From Burkholderia anthina (lineage in GTDB: Bacteria; Pseudomonadota; Gammaproteobacteria; Burkholderiales; Burkholderiaceae), in the NCBI RefSeq assembly GCF_902498995.1, contig NZ_CABVLY010000004.1:124001-188000 (forward strand): a stretch of 64,000 bases of DNA. Direction: 5' to 3'. Positions 1 through 8,392 of this stretch are shown here, piece after piece; within the stretch, counting starts at the first letter, position 1; every line of letters begins with the position of its first letter. Under the pieces are notes generated by a model. That model saw nothing but the letters and a program-made list of their open reading frames with translations, ran no database searches and had not been told where the DNA came from. The position numbers and the translations under genes are program-made.

Positions 1-1109
1 CGCAGATCGCGGGCGAAGCGTCCGGACGCAACGGCGGCCAGTGCAATACGGGCGTCGCGCAGGACTACGCATCGCTTGCCGCGCGGATCGGCCCCGAACA
101 GGCGAAGCAGTTCTATCGCGCGTACGAAAGCGCGGTGAAGAGCGTCGAGACGATCGTCGCCGAGCACGCGATCGACTGCGATTTCCGGCGTACGGGCAAG
201 TTGAAGCTCGCCGCGAAGCCGCAGCATTTCGCGGGGCTCGCGAAGACGTTCGACGCGTTGCGGCGCGACGTCGATCCGGACATCGAACTGATCGAGCCGT
301 CGCGGATCCGCGATGAAATCGCGTCCGACGGTTTCTACGGCGGCCTCCTGCAGCGCAACGGCGCGCAGATGCACATGGGCAAGTTCGGCGTCGGGCTGGC
401 GCAGGCGGCCGTGCGCGCCGGCGCGCGCGTCTACGAGCAGGCGGCCGTCACGCGGCTGGACCGGCTGGAAGGCGAGCGCCACGCAATCACCTGCACGCGC
501 GGCACGATCGTCGCCGACCGCGTGCTGGTCGCGACCGGCGCGTCGCAGCACGGCCCGTTCGCGTGGTTCCGGCGGCGCATCGCGCCGGTCGGCAGCTTCA
601 TCGTCGTCACCGAGCCGCTGCCCGACGCGCAGTTGAACAGGCTGTTCCCGCATCGTCGCGCGTACGTGACGTCGCGCCAGATCGGCAACTACTTCCGCGT
701 GACGCCCGACAACCGGCTGCTGTTCGGCGGACGCGCGCGCTTCGCGATGTCGAGCCCGCGCTCCGACGCAAAAAGCGGCGACGTCCTGCGCGCCGGCATG
801 GCCGGCTATTTCCCCGAACTGGCCAACGTGCGGCTCGACTACTGCTGGGGCGGGCTGGTGGACATCACCGCCGACCGGCTGCCGCGCGCGGGCCAGCACG
901 ACGGGCTTTATTACTCGATGGGCTACAGCGGCCACGGCGTGCAGATGTCGGTGCACATGGGCCGCGTGATGGCCGACGTGCTGTATGGCGCGGTGGCCTC
1001 GAATCCGTGGCGCGAGCTCGACTGGCCGGCGATACCCGGCCATTTCGGGCACGCGTGGTTCCTGCCGTTCGTCGGCGCGTACTACCGGGTGCAGGATTTC
1101 CTGCACTGA
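1..1109 (+). CDS. FAD-dependent amine/amino-acid oxidoreductase (DAO family), 5' end outside window
   Basis: Open from the left edge (frame starts at base 3) to TGA at 1107-1109; 368 residues visible, so only the N-terminal FAD dinucleotide fold is missing. The first visible residues contain GEASGRNGGQ, the segment after the first beta-alpha-beta unit in DAO-type flavoproteins such as PuuB and DadA. The C-terminus has WGGLVDITADRLP followed by YSMGYSGHGVQMS, the usual flavin-contacting end of this family. Such enzymes oxidise primary or secondary amines or D-amino acids. It starts a rightward run that also holds a cupin, a second flavoprotein and an aldehyde dehydrogenase. PuuB-like glutamylpolyamine oxidation is possible but the substrate cannot be read from the sequence. 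Confidence 0.85.
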   Translation, partial: QIAGEASGRNGGQCNTGVAQDYASLAARIGPEQAKQFYRAYESAVKSVETIVAEHAIDCDFRRTGKLKLAAKPQHFAGLAKTFDALRRDVDPDIELIEPSRIRDEIASDGFYGGLLQRNGAQMHMGKFGVGLAQAAVRAGARVYEQAAVTRLDRLEGERHAITCTRGTIVADRVLVATGASQHGPFAWFRRRIAPVGSFIVVTEPLPDAQLNRLFPHRRAYVTSRQIGNYFRVTPDNRLLFGGRARFAMSSPRSDAKSGDVLRAGMAGYFPELANVRLDYCWGGLVDITADRLPRAGQHDGLYYSMGYSGHGVQMSVHMGRVMADVLYGAVASNPWRELDWPAIPGHFGHAWFLPFVGAYYRVQDFLH

Positions 1110-1133
1110 CGCGAGCGCCGGGGAGGATTCAAC

Positions 1134-1205
1134 ATGAAAGCGCGTTTCGTTTGCCCGTTCGCCGGCGTTGCCGCGCGGGCCATGATCCTGCAGGCGGCGG
1201 CATGA
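1134..1205 (+). CDS. possible 23-residue leader ORF coupled to the araC-type gene
   Basis: ATG at 1134 is preceded by a strong Shine-Dalgarno run, GGGGAGG at about 1120-1126. The frame encodes 23 residues (MKARFVCPFAGVAARAMILQ plus AAA) and its TGA at 1203-1205 overlaps the ATG at 1202 of the next gene as ATGA. The downstream AraC gene has no clear ribosome site of its own, so this short frame may drive its translation by coupling. No family is recognised and the peptide itself may be functionless. The good ribosome site could also be chance in purine-rich DNA. Confidence 0.4.
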   Translation: MKARFVCPFAGVAARAMILQAAA

Positions 1206-1672
1206 GGACTGCGGGCATGCTCGACCTGTTTCACGATTCGGCCGAAGACGCGATGCCACGCACGGCGCGTGTCGCGCGGCCCGTCTCGCCGGCGATCGGC
1301 GAGGTGCTGCGCACGATCGACGCATCGTTCGCGCAGCCGCTGAACCTCGACACGCTCGCGGCGGTGGCCGGGCTGAGCGTGTCGCGTTTCACCGCGCGCT
1401 TTCGCAGCGAAACCGGGTTGTCGCCGCACCGGTATCTGTGCCTCGTGCGCGTGCGGCGCGCGCAGGACCTGTTGCGCGCCGGACTCGCGCCGTCGGTCGT
1501 TGCCACCGACGTCGGGTTCTTCGACCAGAGCCATTTGTGCCGGCATTTCCGGCGCGTGCTCGGGATCACGCCGCGCGATTACGTGATCGCGCGACCGGGC
1601 GGCACGCCGGCGCGCACGCCGTCGACGCGCACGCGCACCGAACACCGCGAAGCGTCGTGTCACGCCGCGTAG
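1202..1672 (+). CDS. short AraC-family regulator (DNA-binding domain only)
   Basis: 156 residues from ATG 1202. Residues from about 27 to 125 form the double helix-turn-helix of AraC/XylS proteins: PLNLDTLAAVAGLSVSRFTA for the first HTH, then TGLSPHRYL and VATDVGFFDQSHLCRHFRR for the second. There is no room for the usual N-terminal ligand or dimerisation domain of about 150-200 residues, so ligand sensing, if any, must come from elsewhere. The gene lies between two amine-oxidase-type modules and probably controls one of them. An internal ATG at 1217 is an alternative start. Confidence 0.75.
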   Translation: MRTAGMLDLFHDSAEDAMPRTARVARPVSPAIGEVLRTIDASFAQPLNLDTLAAVAGLSVSRFTARFRSETGLSPHRYLCLVRVRRAQDLLRAGLAPSVVATDVGFFDQSHLCRHFRRVLGITPRDYVIARPGGTPARTPSTRTRTEHREASCHAA

Positions 1673-1764
1673 GCGCCAAGCGTGAACGGCGTGCACGCCC
1701 GAGGGATTTCCGATATCGCGCGACGGCTTTCAATCTTGCCGCCGCGCACTGCCCAGGAGCAGAA

Positions 1765-2499
1765 ATGACCGCAGTATTCGTGTTGCACCATGCAGACGGC
1801 TCACCGTCTTCCACCGCGTTCCGCACACAGGCGTTCGGCGGGAACGATCCTTTTGCACAACATCGGGAGATCGCGTGGGAAGAGCCCGACGCGATGGCCG
1901 CGGGGCGCATCCGTTTCGCCGGCGCGCTCGACATCCCGGATTATCCGCACATCGAAACCCTGGTCGTCGTCGAAGGCGAGCTGACGCTCGAGGCAGCCGG
2001 CGCCGCCCCGTGGGTGCTGCGGCCCGGCGAGGGCGTCGTGATCGGCCGCGGCACGGCGCTGCGCGTGAACGCCGGGTCGCCCGTGCTGTTGACGTTCTGC
2101 GCGGCCGTGTGCGCGCAACCGACGAAGCACGGCCTCTTTCCGCTGCGCGCCGATGCCGACTTCAAGCCGTCGTCGTCGCTGCCCGCGGACGTGCTGCTCG
2201 GCCCCGCGCCGCAATGCCGCAGCGACAACGTGTTCATCGACGACGGCGCCGGGTACAGCGCGGGCACGTGGGATTCGACGCCTTATCACCGGATCGTCCG
2301 CCCGCATCGCGTGAACGAATTCATGTTCCTGCTGGCCGGCGGCGTGCGCTTCGCGGCACCCGACGGCAGCGTGCTGTCGCTCGGCGCCGGCGACGCGCTG
2401 TTCGTGCCGCGCGGCGCATCGATCGGATGGGAAAGCAGCGAACGCGTGGCGAAGTTCTACGTCGTGCAAAACGTCACCGTATCAACCGAACGAGACTGA
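1765..2499 (+). CDS. bicupin protein (cupin_3-like, DUF861 type)
   Basis: 244 residues from ATG 1765, with AGGAG about six bases upstream. Two cupin barrels are visible. The first, around residues 55-105, contains HIETLVVVEGELTLEA and LRPGEGVVIGRGTALRV. The second, around residues 175-235, contains HRVNEFMFLLAGGVRF and LGAGDALFVPRGASIGWE. The second resembles the EutQ/cupin_3 group. Its stop is followed two bases later by the ATG of the next flavoprotein gene, so the two are co-transcribed. A role in handling an amine or amino-acid breakdown product is inferred only from the neighbours. Confidence 0.75.
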   Translation: MTAVFVLHHADGSPSSTAFRTQAFGGNDPFAQHREIAWEEPDAMAAGRIRFAGALDIPDYPHIETLVVVEGELTLEAAGAAPWVLRPGEGVVIGRGTALRVNAGSPVLLTFCAAVCAQPTKHGLFPLRADADFKPSSSLPADVLLGPAPQCRSDNVFIDDGAGYSAGTWDSTPYHRIVRPHRVNEFMFLLAGGVRFAAPDGSVLSLGAGDALFVPRGASIGWESSERVAKFYVVQNVTVSTERD

Positions 2500-2501
2500 C
2501 C

Positions 2502-3827
2502 ATGTCCCCTCCGCTGCGCCATATCGAAACCTCGCCCACGCCGCCGGCATCGGCCGACGTCGTCGTGATCGGCGGCGGCATCATCGGCGTTTTCACCGCT
2601 TACTACCTCGCCCGGCGCGGGGTATCGGTCGCGCTGGTCGAGAAGGGCCGCATCGGCGCCGAGCAGTCGAGCCGCAACTGGGGCTGGTGCCGGCAGCAGA
2701 ACCGCGACGCGCGCGAGTTGCCGATGGCAAGCAAGAGCATCGATCTGTGGGAGCGATTCGCCGTCGAATCCGGCGAAGACACGGGCTTTCACCGTTGCGG
2801 GCTGCTGTATCTGAGCAATGACGAGGACGAGCTGTCGCGCTGGGCCAGTTGGGGCGAGTTCGCGAAGACGGCCGGCGTGACGACCTACATGCTCGACAGC
2901 AAGCAGGCCGGCGAGCGCGGGCACGTCACGGGCCGGTCGTGGAAAGGCGGCGTGTTTTCGCCGACCGACGGCACGGCGGACCCGGGCAAGGCCGCGCCGG
3001 CCGTGGCCGCCGCATTGATGAAGCTGGGCGGCAGCGTCCACCAGCACTGCGCGGCGCGCGGGATCGAACTCGCGGGCGGGCGCGTGAGCGGCGTCGTCAC
3101 GGAAGCCGGCGTCATCAAGACCAAAACGGTCGTGCTCGCCGGCGGCGCGTGGGCGTCGTCGTTCTGCCGCCAGCTCGACATCCGCTTCCCGCAGGCGTCG
3201 GTCCGCCAGTCGATCCTGAGCGTGTCGCCCGTCGCCCAGCCGTTGCCGGACGCGCTGTATACCTCCGGCGTGTCCGTGACCCGCCGCAGCGACGGCCGCT
3301 ATGCGCTGGCGATCAGCGGCCGCGCGCGCGTCGACCTGACGCCGCAGTTCCTGCGCTTCGCGCCGCAGTTCGTGCCGATGTTCGCGAAGCGCTGGCGCCA
3401 TCTGATGCCGGGCGGCCTCGAAGGGGTGCGCGGCGGCCACGAAACGCTGAAGCGCTGGCGCCTCGATGCGCCGACGCCGATGGAGGCGGTCCGCATTCTC
3501 GATCCGAAGCCCGACATGTCGGCGGTCAACGAAACGTATCGCCGTGCGGTCGAACTGCTGCCCGAGCTTCGCGAAGCCACGATCACGCATGCATGGGCCG
3601 GATTCGTCGACAGCACGCCGGACGGCGTGCCGGGCATCGGCGAAGTGCCGGGCGTGCCGGGGCTGATCCTCGCGGCGGGCTTTTCGGGGCACGGCTTCGG
3701 AATCGGCCCGGGCGCCGGGCACCTGATCGCCGATCTCGCCACCGGCGCGCCGCCGCTCGTCGATCCGGTGCCGTATCGGCCCGGCCGTTTCGCCGACTCC
3801 GCGTGGGGCAAGGTCGCCGATTTTTGA
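2502..3827 (+). CDS. FAD-dependent amine/amino-acid oxidoreductase (DAO family)
   Basis: 441 residues, start ATG 2502 two bases after the cupin stop. The FAD dinucleotide motif GGGIIG is at residues 24-29 and is followed by EKGRIGAEQSSRNWGWCRQQ, a variant of the SxRNxG segment found in D-amino-acid dehydrogenases and opine or sarcosine oxidase-like proteins. The C-terminus carries WAGFVDSTPDGVP and ILAAGFSGHGFGIGPGAG, the conserved flavin-binding end. It is the second DAO-type enzyme in the first 4 kb. With the aldehyde dehydrogenase that follows, it fits oxidation of an amine to an aldehyde and then an acid. The exact substrate is unknown. Confidence 0.85.
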   Translation: MSPPLRHIETSPTPPASADVVVIGGGIIGVFTAYYLARRGVSVALVEKGRIGAEQSSRNWGWCRQQNRDARELPMASKSIDLWERFAVESGEDTGFHRCGLLYLSNDEDELSRWASWGEFAKTAGVTTYMLDSKQAGERGHVTGRSWKGGVFSPTDGTADPGKAAPAVAAALMKLGGSVHQHCAARGIELAGGRVSGVVTEAGVIKTKTVVLAGGAWASSFCRQLDIRFPQASVRQSILSVSPVAQPLPDALYTSGVSVTRRSDGRYALAISGRARVDLTPQFLRFAPQFVPMFAKRWRHLMPGGLEGVRGGHETLKRWRLDAPTPMEAVRILDPKPDMSAVNETYRRAVELLPELREATITHAWAGFVDSTPDGVPGIGEVPGVPGLILAAGFSGHGFGIGPGAGHLIADLATGAPPLVDPVPYRPGRFADSAWGKVADF

Positions 3828-3920
3828 TGTGCGGCCGCGACCGCGATCGCGGTTGCGGCGCCCGAACGATGCGCTTCGATTCGAAGCGCACGCGTGGTAT
3901 CGACTCAAGGACATCCTGCA

Positions 3921-5390
3921 ATGCATTCATCCGTCAGTTCACTGCTTCATCGCCTGAAGCAGGCCGGCAGGCTCGACCGGTTCTTCATCGACGGCGACTG
4001 GGTCGTGCCCGACGGCGGCGAGCGGTTCGCGGTCGTCAGCCCGTCCACGGAAGACACGTTATGCGAGATCCCGCTCGGCAACGCACGCGATGCGGACCGC
4101 GCGGTGCAGGCCGCGCGCCGCGCGTTCGAACGCTGGGCCGCGACGCCGCCGCACGAGCGCGCCGCGCTGCTCGACCGCGTGCATGCGCTGATCCTGGCGC
4201 GCGCCGAGCTGTTCGCCACGGCGCTCGCGATGGAAATGGGCGCGCCGCTCGGCTATGCGCGCAGCGCCCACGTGCCGCTCGCGGCCGAACACATCCGCGT
4301 CGCGCGCGACAATCTCGCCAGCTACGCGTTCGCGTCCCGGCGCGGAACGACGGCGGTCGTCCGAGAGCCGATCGGCGTGTGCGCGCTGATCACGCCGTGG
4401 AACTGGCCGATCTACCAGATCACCGCGAAAGTCGGGCCGGCGCTTGCCGCTGGGTGCACCGTGGTGCTCAAGCCCAGCGAGCTGTCGCCGCTCAGCGCGC
4501 TGCTGTTCGCGGAAGTGATCGCCGACGCGGGCGTGCCTGCCGGCGTATTCAACCTGGTGAGCGGCAGCGGTGACGCGGTGGGCGCCGCGCTTTCGTGCCA
4601 CCCGGAGGTCGACATGGTGTCGATCACCGGGTCGACGCGTGCGGGCGTGCTCGTCGCGCAGGCGGCGGCGCCGACCGTCAAGCGCGTCGCGCAGGAGCTC
4701 GGCGGCAAATCGCCGAATCTCGTGCTGCCCGATGCGGATCTGGCGCGCGCGATCGCGCCGGGCGTGGCCGCCGCGTTCCGGAACATGGGCCAGTCGTGCA
4801 GCGCGCCGACCCGCATGATCGTGCCGCGCGACATGCTGCGCAGCGTCGAGGCGCTGGCCGTCGCGGCGATGGAGCAGATGGTCGTCGGCGATCCGTTCGA
4901 CGACGCGACGACGCACGGGCCGCTCGCCAATCGCGCGCAGTTCGGCCGGGTCGCGCAGATGATCGACGCGGGCCTCGACGAACGCGCGACACTCATCGCC
5001 GGCGGGCCGGGGCGGCCCGCCGGTTTCGACCGCGGCTTTTATGCGCGGCCGACGATTTTTTCCGATGTGCGCACCGACATGACGATCGCGCAGCAGGAGA
5101 TCTTCGGTCCGGTGCTCGCGATCCTCCCTTACGATACCGTCGACGAAGCCGTCGCGATCGCGAACGACACGGTCTACGGGCTGGGCGCGCACGTGCAGGG
5201 CGCCGACAAGGAACGCGCGCGCGCGGTGGCGGCGCGCATCCGGTCGGGCCAGGTGCATTTGAATTACCCGGCGTGGGACCCGCAGGCCCCGTTCGGCGGC
5301 TACAAGCAATCGGGCAACGGCCGCGAGTACGGGATCGAGGGCATGGAGGAGTACATGGAGATCAAGTCGATTCTCGGCTTCTACGACTGA
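3921..5390 (+). CDS. NAD(P)+-dependent aldehyde dehydrogenase
   Basis: 489 residues, ATG 3921 with CAAGGAC nine bases upstream; a GTG at 3894 would add nine residues but lacks a ribosome site. Typical ALDH landmarks are present: TPWNWPIYQ for the NAD fold, ITGSTRAGVLVAQ, the general-base region QELGGKSPN, and the catalytic cysteine (about C293) in GQSCSAPTR. The C-terminal PFGGYKQSGNGREYG is typical. It probably converts the aldehyde released by the upstream DAO-type flavoproteins to a carboxylic acid. Sequence alone does not separate betaine-aldehyde, aminoaldehyde and generic members. Confidence 0.9.
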   Translation: MHSSVSSLLHRLKQAGRLDRFFIDGDWVVPDGGERFAVVSPSTEDTLCEIPLGNARDADRAVQAARRAFERWAATPPHERAALLDRVHALILARAELFATALAMEMGAPLGYARSAHVPLAAEHIRVARDNLASYAFASRRGTTAVVREPIGVCALITPWNWPIYQITAKVGPALAAGCTVVLKPSELSPLSALLFAEVIADAGVPAGVFNLVSGSGDAVGAALSCHPEVDMVSITGSTRAGVLVAQAAAPTVKRVAQELGGKSPNLVLPDADLARAIAPGVAAAFRNMGQSCSAPTRMIVPRDMLRSVEALAVAAMEQMVVGDPFDDATTHGPLANRAQFGRVAQMIDAGLDERATLIAGGPGRPAGFDRGFYARPTIFSDVRTDMTIAQQEIFGPVLAILPYDTVDEAVAIANDTVYGLGAHVQGADKERARAVAARIRSGQVHLNYPAWDPQAPFGGYKQSGNGREYGIEGMEEYMEIKSILGFYD

Positions 5391-5426
5391 TGCCACCGCT
5401 GCACGCGAACGCGGCAGCCGTGCAGA

Positions 5427-6647
5427 ATGGAACCCGTCTGCTTTCCGAAGGTGCCTGAATTGGACAATCCCATCATCCCCGAGACGTCGCTGGACGCGCA
5501 TCGCGCGCACTGGGCGACCTTGCGCCGCGATCTGCACGCGCATCCGGAGCTGCGCTTCGAGGAACACCGGACGGCGAACGTCGTCGCGCGCGAGCTCGAA
5601 GCGCTCGGCTACGCGGTGTCGCGCGGGCTGGGCGGCACGGGCGTCGTCGCGAGCCTGCCCGGCGCCGATCCGGCGCGCGGAATCGTGCTGCGCGCGGATC
5701 TGGATGCGCTGCCGATCCACGAAGCGAACGACTTCGCGCATGCGTCGTGCACGCACGGGATCATGCATGCGTGCGGGCACGACGGCCACACCGTCATGTT
5801 GCTCGGGGCCGCGCGCATCCTGAAGGACTTGCCGCGGTTGCCGGGCTCGGTCCACTTCGTGTTCCAGCCCGGAGAAGAGGGCGGCGCGGGTGCGCGCAAG
5901 ATGATCGACGACGGGTTGTTCGAGCAGTTTCCGACCGAAGCGGTGTTCGGCATGCACAACTGGCCCGGGTTGCCCGCCGGGCAGTTCGGGTTGCGCACCG
6001 GCCCGATCATGGCCGCCGGCTCCCGGTTCAGGATCACCGTGACCGGCAAGGGCGCGCATGCGGCGCAGCCGCACCTGGGCATCGATCCCGTCCCGCTCGC
6101 CTGTTCGATGGTGCTGCAATGCCAGACCATCGCGGCGCGGCACAAGGATCCGGTGGATCCCGCCGTCATTTCCGTGTGCATGTTCCATGCGGGAACCACG
6201 GACAACGTCATTCCGGACAGCGCCGAGCTGCGCGGCACGATCCGCACGCTGTCGTCGGCGTTGCAGCAGCAACTGCAGCGCGACGTTCAGCGCACGTGCG
6301 AGGCGCTGGCGCATGCGTATGGCGCGCAGGTCGACGTCGAGTTCTTTCAGTACTACCCTGCGACGGTCAACACGCCGGCCGAGACGGCATTCTGCGAAGC
6401 GGTGATTCGCGACACGTTCGGCGACGAACGCCTGCATCGCGACGTGCCGCCGAACATGACGTCCGAAGACTTCGGCTTCATGCTGGAGGAACGGCCCGGC
6501 GCGTACGTGCTGATCGGCAACGCGCCGGCCGGAGCGGCCGCACCGGCGCTGCATCACCCGAAGTACGATTTCAACGACGAGATCATTCCGGCCGGGGTGC
6601 GGTATTGGGTGGCGCTGGCGCAGCATTACTTCAGGAGATTGACGTGA
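5427..6647 (+). CDS. M20D family amidohydrolase (hippurate/N-acyl-amino-acid hydrolase type)
   Basis: 406 residues from ATG 5427; a TTG at 5460 has the better ribosome site (GAAGGTG seven bases before) and would give 395 residues. The metal-binding motif THGIMHACGHDGHTVM and the proton-shuttle region FVFQPGEEGGAGARKM are clear, and GTVRTL-like RGTIRTLSS precedes the dimerisation-domain end. The family cleaves N-acyl or amide bonds (hippurate, N-acetyl amino acids, IAA conjugates) with a di-metal centre. It closes the first rightward gene run, 36 bases after the aldehyde dehydrogenase. It may release an amine or amino acid that feeds the upstream oxidases. Confidence 0.88.
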   Translation: MEPVCFPKVPELDNPIIPETSLDAHRAHWATLRRDLHAHPELRFEEHRTANVVARELEALGYAVSRGLGGTGVVASLPGADPARGIVLRADLDALPIHEANDFAHASCTHGIMHACGHDGHTVMLLGAARILKDLPRLPGSVHFVFQPGEEGGAGARKMIDDGLFEQFPTEAVFGMHNWPGLPAGQFGLRTGPIMAAGSRFRITVTGKGAHAAQPHLGIDPVPLACSMVLQCQTIAARHKDPVDPAVISVCMFHAGTTDNVIPDSAELRGTIRTLSSALQQQLQRDVQRTCEALAHAYGAQVDVEFFQYYPATVNTPAETAFCEAVIRDTFGDERLHRDVPPNMTSEDFGFMLEERPGAYVLIGNAPAGAAAPALHHPKYDFNDEIIPAGVRYWVALAQHYFRRLT

Positions 6648-6923
6648 TCTTGCCGGTGCGGCGGGCGAGTCAGCCGGATTAACGAACGCCCGAAGGAAAT
6701 ATCCAAGGGCGTGCGGATCGCAATCCTTAACAATGCTTACCGCGAAAGGCTGCGGACGGTGTGCCAGCACCGGGGCGATTCCAGTTCGGGACAATCGTCG
6801 AAACCCGCAACGCGACTTCGCGAAAGCGCATGACACGCTCGCATCGACAAGCTGCGTCGCCGTTCGCGTCACACTCGGGCCGGTCGATCCCGGTCGGGCG
6901 CGGCGCCATCCCGGACGGCTCCG

Positions 6924-7979
6924 CTAAGGATGAGCGGCGGCCACGCGCTCGGCCAGCTTGGCGTCGTAGCTCGAATGTACATGCACGCGTTTCTTGTCGG
7001 GGAATGCATACGTGTATGCCTTGCGCAGCGCAAGCGACGCCTCATGGAACCCGGACAGGATCAGCCGCTGCTTGTTCGCGTAGCCGGCGATGTCGCCGGC
7101 CGCGAATATGCCGGGCCGCGAGCTTTCGTAGTACGACGTATCGACGACGATCCGTCCAGCCTGCACGTCGATCCCCCAGTTGGCGATCGGGCCGAGCGTC
7201 GCGACGAGGCCGAACAACACGAGCAATTGATCCGCGTCGAGACGCACGGAGCCGCCAATCTGCCGAACCTCGATCGAATCGAGCCGCCCCTCGGGCGCAT
7301 TCAACGCGGCGATCGTGCCAACCACGAAATCGATCTCGCCCGCCGCGACCGCCTGATGTAACCGGATGACGCTCGAGTCCATCGCGCTGAAGCCGTTGCG
7401 TCGATGGACGAGCGTGACGTGCCGCGCGGCCGAACGCAGCGCCAACGCCCAGTCGAGCGCAGCGTCACCGCCGCCCGCGACCACGACGTTCTTGCCGGCA
7501 AATTCGTGTATGTCGGCAACACCGTAATGGACGCACCGGCCTTCGAGCGCCGCTGCGTCGTCCAGGGCCAGCCGCTGCGGCACGAATGCGCCGTTGCCGG
7601 CGGCAATCAGGATCGCGGCGGCGTCGAACGCCTGCCCCTTGTCGGTGCGGGCAAGCCAGCGCCCGCCCTCGAGCGGTTCGAGCGTCTCGATGCGCTCGCC
7701 GAGATGCATCGGGGGATCGAATGGACGGCATTGTTCGACGAGTCGATCGACGAGATCGCGTGCGGTGCACGATGGAATGGCGGGGATATCGTAGATCGGC
7801 TTGTCCGGATACAGTTCGATGCACTGGCCGCCGGGGCGCTCGATCCCGTCGACGATCCGGCATGAGAGTCCGATCACGCCCGCCTCGAACGCGGCGAATA
7901 GCCCCACCGGCCCCGCGCCGACGATGAGCACGTCGGTTCGCAGAGGCGTCGGGATCGGCAATTGTTCCGAAGATGTCAT
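6924..7979 (-). CDS. type-2 ferredoxin/flavodoxin--NADP+ reductase (thioredoxin-reductase-like)
   Basis: 351 residues with GGAG just upstream of ATG 7979. VGAGPVG (residues 20-26) is the FAD fold, followed by GGQC and LYPDKPIYDIPA, the signature of the TrxR-like bacterial and plant-independent FNR family. GGGDAALDWAL marks the NADPH domain around the middle, and FAAGDIAGY binds FAD near the C-terminus. The CxxC active site of thioredoxin reductase is absent, which supports an FNR role. It shuttles electrons between NADPH and ferredoxin or flavodoxin. It stands alone and diverges from the orphan iron-sulfur protein gene at 8393, so they might share an electron-transfer role (inference). Confidence 0.85.
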   Translation of the reverse strand: MTSSEQLPIPTPLRTDVLIVGAGPVGLFAAFEAGVIGLSCRIVDGIERPGGQCIELYPDKPIYDIPAIPSCTARDLVDRLVEQCRPFDPPMHLGERIETLEPLEGGRWLARTDKGQAFDAAAILIAAGNGAFVPQRLALDDAAALEGRCVHYGVADIHEFAGKNVVVAGGGDAALDWALALRSAARHVTLVHRRNGFSAMDSSVIRLHQAVAAGEIDFVVGTIAALNAPEGRLDSIEVRQIGGSVRLDADQLLVLFGLVATLGPIANWGIDVQAGRIVVDTSYYESSRPGIFAAGDIAGYANKQRLILSGFHEASLALRKAYTYAFPDKKRVHVHSSYDAKLAERVAAAHP

Positions 7980-8392
7980 GTGTATTCTCCATGCATGCCG
8001 TGCGAGACGAAGCGTCGTGCCGGCGGTTTTTCACATACCGGGCCGGTGCCGCGCTTGCAAGGACGCCGTTACAGTGCGCATCGACATTCCACGCTCCGTC
8101 AGCATGAGGAACGCACGCGCACGGCTGCAAGCACGGTCCGATCCGGCGTCGTACCGTTGCAATCGTCAATTTGTATCATGTTGTGATATAAATACAATGT
8201 TTTGACATGGAGCAAAACCCTCCGGTTTTCTTTCGATAGTGTGAGAGCCGATGGCCTCCGGTTCGATGCGGTTTCAGCTGCCATATGATTCGGCCCTTTC
8301 CCCGGATTGCCGCCGGCCATCGTTTGGCCTGCGTAGCCTGAAACAGGAGAAACGCGTGCGCGGAATGTGCGATCCCTCAAAGGAGGACCCTC
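7980..8392. other. 413-base divergent intergenic region
   Basis: This stretch separates the leftward FNR gene from the rightward sdhB-like gene and must hold both promoters. I see no convincing coding frame. A relatively AT-rich core around 8165-8205 contains the nested inverted repeats listed separately. The right end carries a near-perfect ribosome site, AGGAGG at about 8381-8386, for the GTG start at 8393. Confidence 0.6.
8171..8197. promoter_or_regulatory. nested inverted repeats, candidate operator/promoter core
   Basis: TTGTAT (8171-8176) and ATACAA (8192-8197) form an inverted repeat with a 15-base spacer. Inside it, TATCA (8174-8178) and TGATA (8184-8188) form a second one. The segment is AT-rich within otherwise GC-rich DNA and lies between divergent genes, as expected for a regulator-binding site. 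No regulator gene is adjacent, so the partner is unknown. Confidence 0.4.

Noticed and set aside
4059..6872. Long minus-strand open frame opposite the ALDH and M20 genes
   Set aside because: Antisense shadow of two clear enzymes; no recognisable motif.
6648..6923. Possible gene in the gap between the M20 gene and the FNR gene
   Set aside because: Only short frames with no ribosome site or motif; it looks like convergent spacer DNA.
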